Of a stretch of 5,371 bases of DNA, positions 1-5,371 are shown piece by piece. Numbering within the stretch: position 1 is the first letter of the stretch; each line of letters starts with the position of its first letter. The position numbers and the translations under genes were made by a program. This DNA comes from an uncultured Eubacteriales bacterium. Its GTDB lineage: Bacteria; Bacillota; Clostridia; Christensenellales; Aristaeellaceae. The notes under the pieces were generated by a model. That model saw nothing but the letters and a program-made list of their open reading frames with translations. It was not told where the DNA came from and did not search any database. The stretch covers positions 1-5,371 of the forward strand of contig CADBNX010000202.1 in NCBI GenBank assembly GCA_902796115.1, written 5' to 3'.

Positions 1-866
1 AGAAATCGGAAACGACGTCCCGGGATCTTTTGCCCGTACGCCCGGCGCTGATGGACGCTTACTCATGGGCCGAACCCAAAGTGATCCAGTGTCCGGACGG
101 CACGCTGTGCTCCTGTTATTCCAGAAGCCGCATGGGCTGTGTGCAGTATATCCTGTCCCATGATTCCGGCGTCACCTGGCAGGGGCCGTTTCCGATTCCG
201 CAGATGCAGTGCGCAGGGTCTTCCTATGCCATTGAAAAAGATCCGTACGAAAAAAACACCTGGTATCTGGTGTGGGTCAATTCCGCGCCGCTGGAACGCG
301 GAAATCTGCAGGGGCGGTTCCGGGTCTCTCTTGCCCGGTCCCACGACGGGATCCACTGGAAATTCCTTGCGGATCTTGAACGGGTCCCCGTCTGTTACAG
401 TGATTTTGCGGCATCCCATTCGCCCCTGTTCCATATCGTCGATCCCAGCGTGACCGTGATGAAGGATTATCTGCTGGTGACCTTCGGGCGTTCTTCCCGT
501 TCCGAGGCTTCGGAAAACGGCCTGTGGCAGTATCATCACAGCCAGCGCGTGCGGGTGGTCCGGGCTGAAAAACAGTATCTGACCGAAAAAAGCTGGGACG
601 CCGCCACCGTGACGGATCTGACTTTCCCGCAGCGCGTTCGGATCAGGCAGCTTCCCCGGAAAACAGTGTATCGGGTGAATGAACCCCTGTCACTGGAGGG
701 CGGCCTCGCGGAAGAAACGCTGCTGAACGGCGAAACCGTGCGTAAACCCATGGATGCGCTGATGATGCCGGTGCCGCCCGATATGACGGTGCCGGGAGAA
801 AAGACGGTTCGGCTGTACGAACCGGACGGTTATTTCCACTGCGAATTCACCATTGCGGTGCGCTGA
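1..866 (+). CDS. Sialidase/BNR-repeat glycosidase-like protein with C-terminal Ig-like domain (5' partial)
   Basis: The reading frame is open to the left edge (first full codon at position 3) and ends at TGA 864-866, so the N-terminus is missing. A TTG at 30 and an ATG at 51 are in frame, but neither has a visible ribosome binding site. About 287 residues are visible. Two Asp-box motifs support a sialidase-type beta-propeller: SHDSGVTW at 156-179 and the shorter SHDGIHW at 339-359. In this fold Asp-boxes are structural, not catalytic, so the substrate is unknown. The Arg triad and nucleophilic Tyr of true sialidases cannot be assigned from this fragment. The last 75 or so residues (about 630-863) look like a bacterial Ig-like domain: a P-x-KTVY start, an xEPLSLEGG segment (compare the family's GExLDLxG), and a final EFTIAV strand. 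Such domains usually occur in surface or secreted proteins, but any signal peptide would lie outside the window. The FAH-like gene follows after 45 bp on the same strand, suggesting an operon. It could equally be another BNR-type glycoside hydrolase. Confidence 0.72.
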   Translation, partial: KSETTSRDLLPVRPALMDAYSWAEPKVIQCPDGTLCSCYSRSRMGCVQYILSHDSGVTWQGPFPIPQMQCAGSSYAIEKDPYEKNTWYLVWVNSAPLERGNLQGRFRVSLARSHDGIHWKFLADLERVPVCYSDFAASHSPLFHIVDPSVTVMKDYLLVTFGRSSRSEASENGLWQYHHSQRVRVVRAEKQYLTEKSWDAATVTDLTFPQRVRIRQLPRKTVYRVNEPLSLEGGLAEETLLNGETVRKPMDALMMPVPPDMTVPGEKTVRLYEPDGYFHCEFTIAVR

Positions 867-898
867 GCGGCAATCGGCGGAACAGACGAAAACCGCGG

Positions 899-905
899 TA
901 AGGAG
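899..905 (+). promoter_or_regulatory. Ribosome binding site of the tandem FAH gene
   Basis: TAAGGAG lies 6 nt ahead of the ATG at 912. It fixes that start and shows that the gene is translated independently of the sialidase-like gene ending at 866. No convincing promoter or terminator is seen in the 45-bp gap, which fits co-transcription. Confidence 0.8.
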
Positions 906-911
906 AAGAAG

Positions 912-2777
912 ATGAAATTAGCTACTTTTGAGTTCCGGGGAGAGGAAAAATGGGGGTTTGTGATGGAGAACCCCGCCGACGGACAATTATGGGTGTTTGA
1001 ACCTGCCGCGGTGGACAGCCAGCTGCAGGAAAGCGCCACCACCACCAACGGCTACAGCGTGAGCATGCCGGAATTCATGGAGAACTCCGTCTGGCCGGAC
1101 ACACTGGTCGATTTTCTGAAGCTGGAGGACGCGGGGATGGATACGCTCCGGCGGATGGAAGGCTTCCTGAAAGTGTTCCTGGAGCAGAGCGACGAAGCCC
1201 GCATGCGCTTCTGCGGCCATCCGCTTTCCGATGTGCGGCTGTGCGCGCCGATCCCGCGGCCGCGGCTGATGTGGGGACTGGTGCAGAACTGCCCCACCTT
1301 CATCCGCTCCAACCCCGCCCGGACCAGTTCCAACCTGTATCCGCAGGGGCATCAGCGCCCCATGGGGTCCGTGGTGGGCGACGGACAGCTGTTCGTGCAT
1401 CCGAAGGACGCCGGGCTGCTGGCGTTCAACGTGGAGCTGGGTGTGGTCATCGGGAAGAAGGGGCGCTATATTCCGGTGAACCGGGCGATGGAGTACGTCG
1501 CAGGCTTCACGGTGGTCACGGATTCCTCCACCGCCGGCTATATGAAGGCCATGGATACCGGTTCCCCGGATGTGTATTCCGCGCAGGCCAGCACGGACTG
1601 GTATGTGGGCGCCACCATGTCCTGGGGCGGCAAGATGACCGACGCGCACTGTGCGATGGGGCCGTTTTTGACCACGAAGGATGAGATCGGCAACGTGTAT
1701 GATTTGCTGGTGTACACGAAAATGGGCGGCCATCTGCGCGACCGCGCCCATACTTCCGCGCTGCTGCTGGGCGTGGAGCGGGTGATCCAGTGGTATTCCT
1801 CGTTCGCGACGCTTTATCCCGGTGACGTGCTGCATCTGGGAACGATGGGTACGGACGGACTGAAGCTGCCGGAAAAGTTTGCCTACAGCGGCCCCGACTG
1901 CACAATCGATTCCGAAATCGAACGGGTGGGGTATCTGAAAACCCCGGTGCTGAATCTGAACTGTCCCGACTGGCGGAGCGGGGATGACGAAACCGTGACC
2001 ATGCACGAATCTCCCGCTGTGCGGTATTATATGAAAAAGGGTCTGGGCGAAATCGGAGAGGCACGGGAATGGAAAGTGGAAAACGTGCCGCAGTTTTATA
2101 CGGTGTTTAAGAACTATAAAGCCATCGGCCCGAAGGAAGGGCTGAAGGTGCTCAAAACGCCCCGTTTCCTGTGCGCGCCCAATACCGCTCTGGGCCGGAG
2201 CGGTCAGGAAGCGGAGCTGCCGCCGCGGTGCGGAAGCCTGGAGATCTCCGTTGAACTGGCGATGGTTATAAAAAAGCTGGCGAAAGGCGTAAAGGCCGAA
2301 AGCGCGGAATCGTATATTCTCGGCTTCCTGCCCATGGTGTCCCTGACGGACAGCTCCTTTGACGATATTCTGGTGGAACCCACGACCCTGCAGGAGAAAG
2401 GACTGCCGCTGGTCTACGGGCGCTGGGCGGACGGGTTCAACGCGGTTGCCGATACGCCGGTTCCGATGCGCGTGAAGGACGCGTTCCGGAAAGCCATGAC
2501 GCTGAGCGCCGGCGGACAGACGGTGAAAAACGACACCTCGGAATACATCTGTGACGCTGCTTCCGCGCTTGAATTCATCACCCGGTATATTACCCTGTTC
2601 CCCGGAGACGTGATTACCCTGGGTCACACCGAAAACAGGATCCGCCTGAACAGGGATGAGATCGCCGACGGGATGGAGATCCGCGGTGAGATCGAAGATG
2701 TGGGCAAAGCGGTATTTACGATACGCCGTTCCACGGCACCGGACAACAGCAAACCGGTGAATCAGCTGAAGCTGTAA
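912..2777 (+). CDS. Tandem-domain fumarylacetoacetate hydrolase (FAH) family protein
   Basis: This 621-residue protein contains two FAH-fold halves; typical single-domain members have roughly 220-300 residues. Half 1 covers about residues 1-350: APIPRP (112-117), NVELGVVIGK (173-182), EYVAGFTVVTD ending at D204, GGKMTD with K241 and D244, GPFLTT (250-255), and LYPGDVLHLGT (301-311). Half 2 covers about 405-606: SVELAMVIKK (446-455), a region ending at D480, GRWAD (503-507), and LFPGDVITLG (562-571). Family members are metal-dependent C-C hydrolases, decarboxylases, isomerases or dehydratases acting on diketo or sugar acids, normally in the cytosol; HpaG is a known two-half example. The family metal motif is E-x-E followed by Asp. 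Here the first Glu is N173 in half 1 and S446 in half 2, while E175/E448 and D204/D480 remain. The active-site Lys is kept in half 1 (K241) but is R504 in half 2. No signal peptide is seen. A sugar-acid or keto-acid enzyme is plausible from the neighbouring glycosidase-like gene, but the reaction is unknown. Family assignment is firm; activity is not. Confidence 0.9.
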   Translation: MKLATFEFRGEEKWGFVMENPADGQLWVFEPAAVDSQLQESATTTNGYSVSMPEFMENSVWPDTLVDFLKLEDAGMDTLRRMEGFLKVFLEQSDEARMRFCGHPLSDVRLCAPIPRPRLMWGLVQNCPTFIRSNPARTSSNLYPQGHQRPMGSVVGDGQLFVHPKDAGLLAFNVELGVVIGKKGRYIPVNRAMEYVAGFTVVTDSSTAGYMKAMDTGSPDVYSAQASTDWYVGATMSWGGKMTDAHCAMGPFLTTKDEIGNVYDLLVYTKMGGHLRDRAHTSALLLGVERVIQWYSSFATLYPGDVLHLGTMGTDGLKLPEKFAYSGPDCTIDSEIERVGYLKTPVLNLNCPDWRSGDDETVTMHESPAVRYYMKKGLGEIGEAREWKVENVPQFYTVFKNYKAIGPKEGLKVLKTPRFLCAPNTALGRSGQEAELPPRCGSLEISVELAMVIKKLAKGVKAESAESYILGFLPMVSLTDSSFDDILVEPTTLQEKGLPLVYGRWADGFNAVADTPVPMRVKDAFRKAMTLSAGGQTVKNDTSEYICDAASALEFITRYITLFPGDVITLGHTENRIRLNRDEIADGMEIRGEIEDVGKAVFTIRRSTAPDNSKPVNQLKL

Positions 2778-2922
2778 ATGAAGCGCCCCCCCTGCTCGGG
2801 CGATATGAACAGGAAACTGCCGAATCAAAACGATACGGGCAGCTGCGTGACTTGACCGGCGATTTGACAAATTGCGTCTGTGCGATGCACGGAGCGGCTG
2901 AAAGCAGCGGCGGAAGACTCCG

Positions 2923-2952
2923 GGCTAAAATATAGCAGACTTCATTTTAGCC
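2923..2952 (+). repeat. Perfect 9-bp inverted repeat upstream of the ATPase remnant
   Basis: GGCTAAAAT (2923-2931) and ATTTTAGCC (2944-2952) are exact reverse complements separated by 12 nt. The right arm ends one base before the Shine-Dalgarno of the downstream reading frame. As RNA it could form a hairpin directly 5' of the ribosome binding site; as DNA it could be a dimeric repressor operator. TAAAAT (2926-2931) resembles a -10 box, but no matching -35 lies about 17 bp upstream. The function is inferred, not shown. Confidence 0.6.
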
Positions 2953-2960
2953 TAAGGAGG
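2953..2960 (+). promoter_or_regulatory. Ribosome binding site deciding the start of the ATPase remnant
   Basis: TAAGGAGG lies 9 nt before the ATG at 2970, with near-perfect anti-SD complementarity. It supports ATG 2970 over the in-frame ATG at 2883 and other upstream starts, which have no ribosome binding site and would read through the inverted repeat. Confidence 0.75.
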
Positions 2961-2969
2961 CCTGGCGCC

Positions 2970-3344
2970 ATGGAATATAGAAAAAGAGGGCCGGAACGTA
3001 AATTCCTCAAGGCCAGTCAGACATGTAAAGCGGTTATGGTCATCGGCGCCGGACAGGCCGGAAAATCGACAATGCTGAAGCAGCTTGCCAGGGATCAGAA
3101 ACGGAGCTGTGTTTCGATGGACGATACCCAGCTCCGTCAATTTGCCCAGACAGATCCGAAGCTGTTCTTGCAGACCTATCAGCCGCCGGTCCTGATCGAC
3201 GAAGTACGGAAAGCCCCGGAGCTTTTTGAGCGGATCAGGATCATCTGCGGTGAAAGTGAAGAAAGGGGCCTTTTCTGGCCGACCGGTTTCCGGAGCAAAA
3301 AGCTCATGAAAAAAGCCGGTGATTCTCCATCAAATATCATATAA
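2970..3344 (+). pseudogene. Truncated AAA_14/DUF4143-type P-loop ATPase remnant
   Basis: From ATG 2970 the frame encodes 124 residues and stops at TAA 3342-3344. Intact relatives are about 400 residues, with an N-terminal AAA ATPase module and a C-terminal DUF4143 region. The remnant keeps a Walker A-like GAGQAGKST (3045-3071), a SMDDTQL segment, and a Walker B-like VLIDE followed by a KAPELF segment. It then runs through FWPTGFRSKKLMKKAGDS and ends a few residues later. In relatives I recall, the equivalents are a PRQ/ARQ-type Walker A, IDEVQ/IDEIQ, and LTGSQ. Here these have become GAGQ, IDEVR and PTGFR, so conserved positions are altered as well as the end being lost. No continuation in another frame is visible before the minus-strand terminator about 30 bp downstream. 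Several AGA/AGG arginine codons set it apart from the CGC/CGG-rich neighbours and suggest an acquired accessory gene. The cellular role of this ATPase family is poorly defined. A short expressed protein cannot be excluded because the ribosome binding site is intact. Confidence 0.75.
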
Positions 3345-3372
3345 TGCGGCGCCGGCAGGCAAATCAGGCGAG

Positions 3373-3417
3373 AATAAAAAAACCTTGCCGGGCCGCAGAT
3401 CAAAGGACCCGGCAAGG
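3373..3417 (-). terminator. Rho-independent terminator of the minus-strand operon
   Basis: CCTTGCCGGG (3383-3392) and CCCGGCAAGG (3408-3417) form a perfect 10-bp stem with a 15-nt loop. On the plus strand the stem is preceded by AATAAAAAAA (3373-3382), so minus-strand transcripts have the stem followed by seven U residues and then AUU. It lies 37 bp past the stop codon of the ADP-ribosylglycohydrolase-family gene. The plus-strand side lacks a T-tract, so it should act mainly on minus-strand transcription. Confidence 0.93.
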
Positions 3418-3454
3418 GACGTATCCGGACGAAAAGCAACAGGACGCGGAAGGG

Positions 3455-4939
3455 CTATCCCATCACCTGAATGGGCACCAGAATGGGCGTCGGCCTTCCC
3501 GCGCAGGTGATTTCCAGGATGATGCGGTTCACGGCTTCGACGGTTTCTCCCGCGCGGATCACAAACGGAGTCGAAGCGTGCTGCTGCTCCCGGGTGTAGC
3601 GGGGCGAAGGCGCCCACAGATTCCGCGCGCTTTCCACCTGCCAGCCTTCCGGCGCCAGGAAGCGCAGGCGGTAGTGCTTCTGTTCCGGCAATTGCGCGCG
3701 GTTGAGCATCGTGACGGTGCCGCTTAAGGCTTCGCCGGGCTTCAGCACGGGTTTTTCGTCAAATTCCACCAGCACGTCCGCATAAACGCTTTCCCAGGTG
3801 AAGGAATAGGGCTTGCGGCTGCCGATGGCGTTCGCAAAGTCGCGTCCGTAAAAATCCTTCACGTTCAGCGCGGACAGATCCGTTTTTTCACCGATGCACA
3901 CGCCGGAGGTGTCCTCCTGACCTTTGGTCAGGCTGTAAAGCATTTTCTGGTGATCCCTGCGCAGCGTTACCGGCAGCAGGTTGAAGATGCAGCGGGTCAG
4001 CTCCGTGCAGTTGACCGGGAAGCGTCCGTGCCCGTTGGTCAGGCAGATGCTCTTGATTTCATCCCCGATATAGGCCATCCAGTCCTTCGGAATGCCGTCC
4101 ATGCCGCCCATGATGCCCATCAGCGAGCCCAGCGTCGCGCCGGTGCAGTCCGTATCATCCCCGCAGTTTACCGCGAGGATCAGGGATTTCTTGTAGTCTC
4201 CTTCGCCGTACAGCAGGCCCAGTACGACGAATCCGATATTGGCAGGCGCCTGGAACCAGCCCAGATCCGCGCTGTCCTTCAGCAGCATTTCACGGCAGTC
4301 CTTCCAGCTGACGCCGTCCTCATACGCCTTCATGACGATGCGCACGCTGCGCGCCACACGGCAGTCCTCCGGAATCTTCGACAGGCCGATTTCCAGGAGC
4401 AGTTTTGCGTCCCTTACGGCGAAAGCGGCGCTTTCCATCGCGGCCACGAAAATCGCAGCCCAGGTGCCCTCACCGAGTCCGTGGTCCACGCTGGCGTCCT
4501 CAAAGGCCAGACGGATGGCTTTCTCCGGCAGGGCGGGATACAGGCAGGCCCAGATTTCCGTGCGGATCCACGCACCGTTCGAGTTGCGCCACAGCTCATT
4601 GTTGTATTCTCCGGACATCGGGGGCAGGATGCCGTCTTTCATATTGGATTTGCACACCCCGTATTCGTTCCAGTGCGGGGTGATCCAGCTGATCCAGTAT
4701 TCCCCCAGGATCTTGCTGTTGATGGCGTCCGGACCCAGGTCGTTTACGGCGCGCAGCCACACCAGCTGCAGGTCCAGGTCGTCATTGGGCAGCGGTTCAC
4801 CGGCCTTGGACGCAAAACCGTCGATATCCAGCAGCTCGCGCGTGCCCTCATAGGGCGTGCCCAGCGTGCCGCCGATGTTTTTGCCGATCCAGCAGGCGTA
4901 AATGCGGTCCCGTAATTCTTTCTCCGAAAACTGAAGCAT
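3455..4939 (-). CDS. ADP-ribosylglycohydrolase family protein with C-terminal beta-sandwich-like region
   Basis: The gene runs from ATG 4937-4939 to TAG 3455-3457 and encodes 494 residues. The start is set by AAGGAGG (4947-4953) 7 nt upstream; an in-frame ATG 21 codons earlier lacks such a site. Residues 1 to about 330 match the all-alpha ADP-ribosylglycohydrolase (ARH/DraG, PF03747) fold. Landmarks are IGKNIGGTLGTPYEG (18-32), NDDLDLQLVW (52-61) at the first di-metal ligand site, HGLGEG (153-158), and NCGDDTDCTGATLG (258-271) at the second site, with D262 and D264. The family removes ADP-ribose or related N- or O-glycosidic groups using two Mg or Mn ions. The usual Thr of GGDTDT is C265 here and the usual TDD is NDD. 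The region from about 385 to 494 looks like a beta-sandwich of the NEW3/Ig kind (GEALSGTVTMLN, LAPEGWQV, IRAGETVEAVNRI). This makes the protein longer than the roughly 300-370 residues of ARH or DraG. No signal peptide is seen. It lies 80 bp downstream of a ceramidase-like gene and ends at a terminator. The substrate is unknown; the neighbours suggest small-molecule or glycoconjugate hydrolysis more than nitrogenase control. Confidence 0.9.
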   Translation of the reverse strand: MLQFSEKELRDRIYACWIGKNIGGTLGTPYEGTRELLDIDGFASKAGEPLPNDDLDLQLVWLRAVNDLGPDAINSKILGEYWISWITPHWNEYGVCKSNMKDGILPPMSGEYNNELWRNSNGAWIRTEIWACLYPALPEKAIRLAFEDASVDHGLGEGTWAAIFVAAMESAAFAVRDAKLLLEIGLSKIPEDCRVARSVRIVMKAYEDGVSWKDCREMLLKDSADLGWFQAPANIGFVVLGLLYGEGDYKKSLILAVNCGDDTDCTGATLGSLMGIMGGMDGIPKDWMAYIGDEIKSICLTNGHGRFPVNCTELTRCIFNLLPVTLRRDHQKMLYSLTKGQEDTSGVCIGEKTDLSALNVKDFYGRDFANAIGSRKPYSFTWESVYADVLVEFDEKPVLKPGEALSGTVTMLNRAQLPEQKHYRLRFLAPEGWQVESARNLWAPSPRYTREQQHASTPFVIRAGETVEAVNRIILEITCAGRPTPILVPIQVMG

Positions 4940-4946
4940 ATTTTCT

Positions 4947-4953
4947 CCTCCTT
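4947..4953 (-). promoter_or_regulatory. Ribosome binding site of the ADP-ribosylglycohydrolase-family gene
   Basis: On the minus strand AAGGAGG, within AAGGAGGAG at 4945-4953, lies 7 nt ahead of ATG 4939. It shortens the maximal open frame by 21 codons and places the start immediately before the conserved N-terminal helix of the family. Confidence 0.85.
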
Positions 4954-5019
4954 CTCCCGGCTGTGCTGAGAGCAGTCCAATGCTCCTGCCGGAAAATGTC
5001 AATCAAAAAGCGGCGGGTG

Positions 5020-5371
5020 TCAGTCCTCGCTGCCGGCAAGGCCGCGCAGCGCTTCGCCGAACGCGTCGGCGATGCACCCGGCGCAGGCGGGGCCGACGGA
5101 ATTCGTTTCCTCGTAGTGATCCTCGCCGCGCCTGTCCACGGTCCGTTCAAAATAAGGCTTTGAGGAATTGACCAGAAAATCGGACGGCGGAACGATGTAT
5201 CCGAGCTCGTCGTTGGCGAGGCCCACGATGAGCAGGTCATCAAAACCGAAAGAAGCGGCGATGTCCGCAAGTGCGGGAGGATTCTCCGCCGTCGGGTTCG
5301 CGTCCCCGTACGGCCCGCCGGACACGAGTTCGGGAAAGATTTCGCCCGGGATCAGGGCCAGGAGCACGTCG
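5020..5371 (-). CDS. Neutral/alkaline ceramidase-like hydrolase, C-terminal part (5' partial)
   Basis: The minus-strand frame is open to the right window edge and stops at TGA 5020-5022, leaving about 116 visible residues. GTG 5367 is in frame but is unlikely to be the real start. The segment resembles the end of the catalytic domain of neutral/alkaline non-lysosomal ceramidases (PF04734): LIPGE (Glu codon 5341-5343), then IVGLANDELGYIVPP (Tyr codon 5197-5199), then HYEETNSVGP. In characterised ceramidases the PGE Glu and a Tyr in a similar YI context are zinc ligands, and a YExxS...GP segment follows; all are present. The ligand spacing is longer than in the human enzyme as I recall it (48 versus 39 residues). 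The protein ends about 22 residues after the GP, so it lacks the C-terminal beta domain of classical ceramidases. The family cleaves amide-linked acyl chains, but many bacterial relatives have no known substrate, so ceramide activity is not implied. It precedes the ADP-ribosylglycohydrolase-family gene by 80 bp, probably in one operon. Confidence 0.75.
   Translation of the reverse strand, partial: DVLLALIPGEIFPELVSGGPYGDANPTAENPPALADIAASFGFDDLLIVGLANDELGYIVPPSDFLVNSSKPYFERTVDRRGEDHYEETNSVGPACAGCIADAFGEALRGLAGSED

Noticed and set aside
2783..2802. Short GC hairpin (CGCCC...GGGCG) after the FAH stop as a terminator
   Set aside because: The stem is only 5 bp and no T-tract follows, so it does not qualify as an intrinsic terminator.
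2778..2855. A 25-codon frame starting directly after the FAH stop (TAAATG)
   Set aside because: It has no convincing ribosome binding site, contains a C7 run, and its composition resembles no known small protein.
2864..2869. Perfect TTGACA -35-like hexamer upstream of the ATPase remnant
   Set aside because: No acceptable -10 hexamer occurs 16-18 bp downstream, and the TAAAAT at 2926 is too far away to pair with it.
987..2870. A 627-codon open frame on the minus strand, antisense to the tandem FAH gene
   Set aside because: It is codon-register aligned with the sense gene and stays open because the sense gene uses no TTA, CTA or TCA codons after its start. Its His/Arg/Gln-rich translation resembles no family. 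The ADP-ribosylglycohydrolase-family gene has a similar aligned shadow at 3950-4915, so this is codon bias.
2880..2969. Upstream in-frame extension of the ATPase remnant
   Set aside because: It has no ribosome binding site, no family similarity and runs through the inverted repeat, whereas ATG 2970 has an excellent Shine-Dalgarno.
4974..5002. Minus-strand TTGACA (4997-5002) in the gap before the ADP-ribosylglycohydrolase-family gene
   Set aside because: At 17-bp spacing the -10 position reads TGGACT, only three of six matches. An internal promoter is possible but not supported enough to annotate.

Overview
The window looks like a piece of a fairly GC-rich, probably anaerobic Bacillota/Clostridia-type genome, perhaps an uncultivated gut lineage. 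This is an inference from the strong AGGAGG-type ribosome binding sites ahead of the genes whose starts are visible, from an intrinsic terminator with a clean U-tract, and from an ATPase remnant of a kind common in gut Clostridia. No rRNA, tRNA, CRISPR array or complete mobile element is visible.

Layout, left to right. (1) Positions 1-866, plus strand: the 3' part of a sialidase/BNR-type glycosidase-like gene with two Asp-box motifs and a C-terminal bacterial Ig-like domain; its 5' end lies outside the window. (2) Positions 912-2777, plus strand, 45 bp downstream and probably in the same operon: a 621-residue protein made of two fumarylacetoacetate hydrolase (FAH)-like halves. Both halves lack the first Glu of the family's ExE metal motif. 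(3) Positions 2778-2969: a spacer with a perfect 9-bp inverted repeat that ends exactly where a strong Shine-Dalgarno begins. (4) Positions 2970-3344, plus strand: a 124-codon 5' remnant of an AAA_14/DUF4143-type P-loop ATPase. It is truncated and altered at its most conserved motifs, so it is best treated as a pseudogene. (5) Positions 3373-3417: a Rho-independent terminator serving the minus-strand genes. (6) Positions 3455-4939, minus strand: an ADP-ribosylglycohydrolase-family enzyme with an extra C-terminal beta-sandwich-like region. (7) Positions 5020-5371, minus strand: the 3' end of a neutral/alkaline ceramidase-like hydrolase, 80 bp upstream of gene 6 and probably co-transcribed with it.

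The four intact or edge-cut genes form two convergent catabolic-looking units, sialidase-like plus tandem FAH and ceramidase-like plus ADP-ribosylglycohydrolase, with a decayed accessory gene between them. The FAH fold is often used for sugar-acid or keto-acid breakdown, and the other families release sugars, ADP-ribose-like groups or acyl chains. A glycan or glycoconjugate-scavenging locus is therefore plausible, but no substrate can be read from the sequence. The most unusual features are the remodelled active sites of the tandem FAH protein and the domain architectures of the two minus-strand enzymes.
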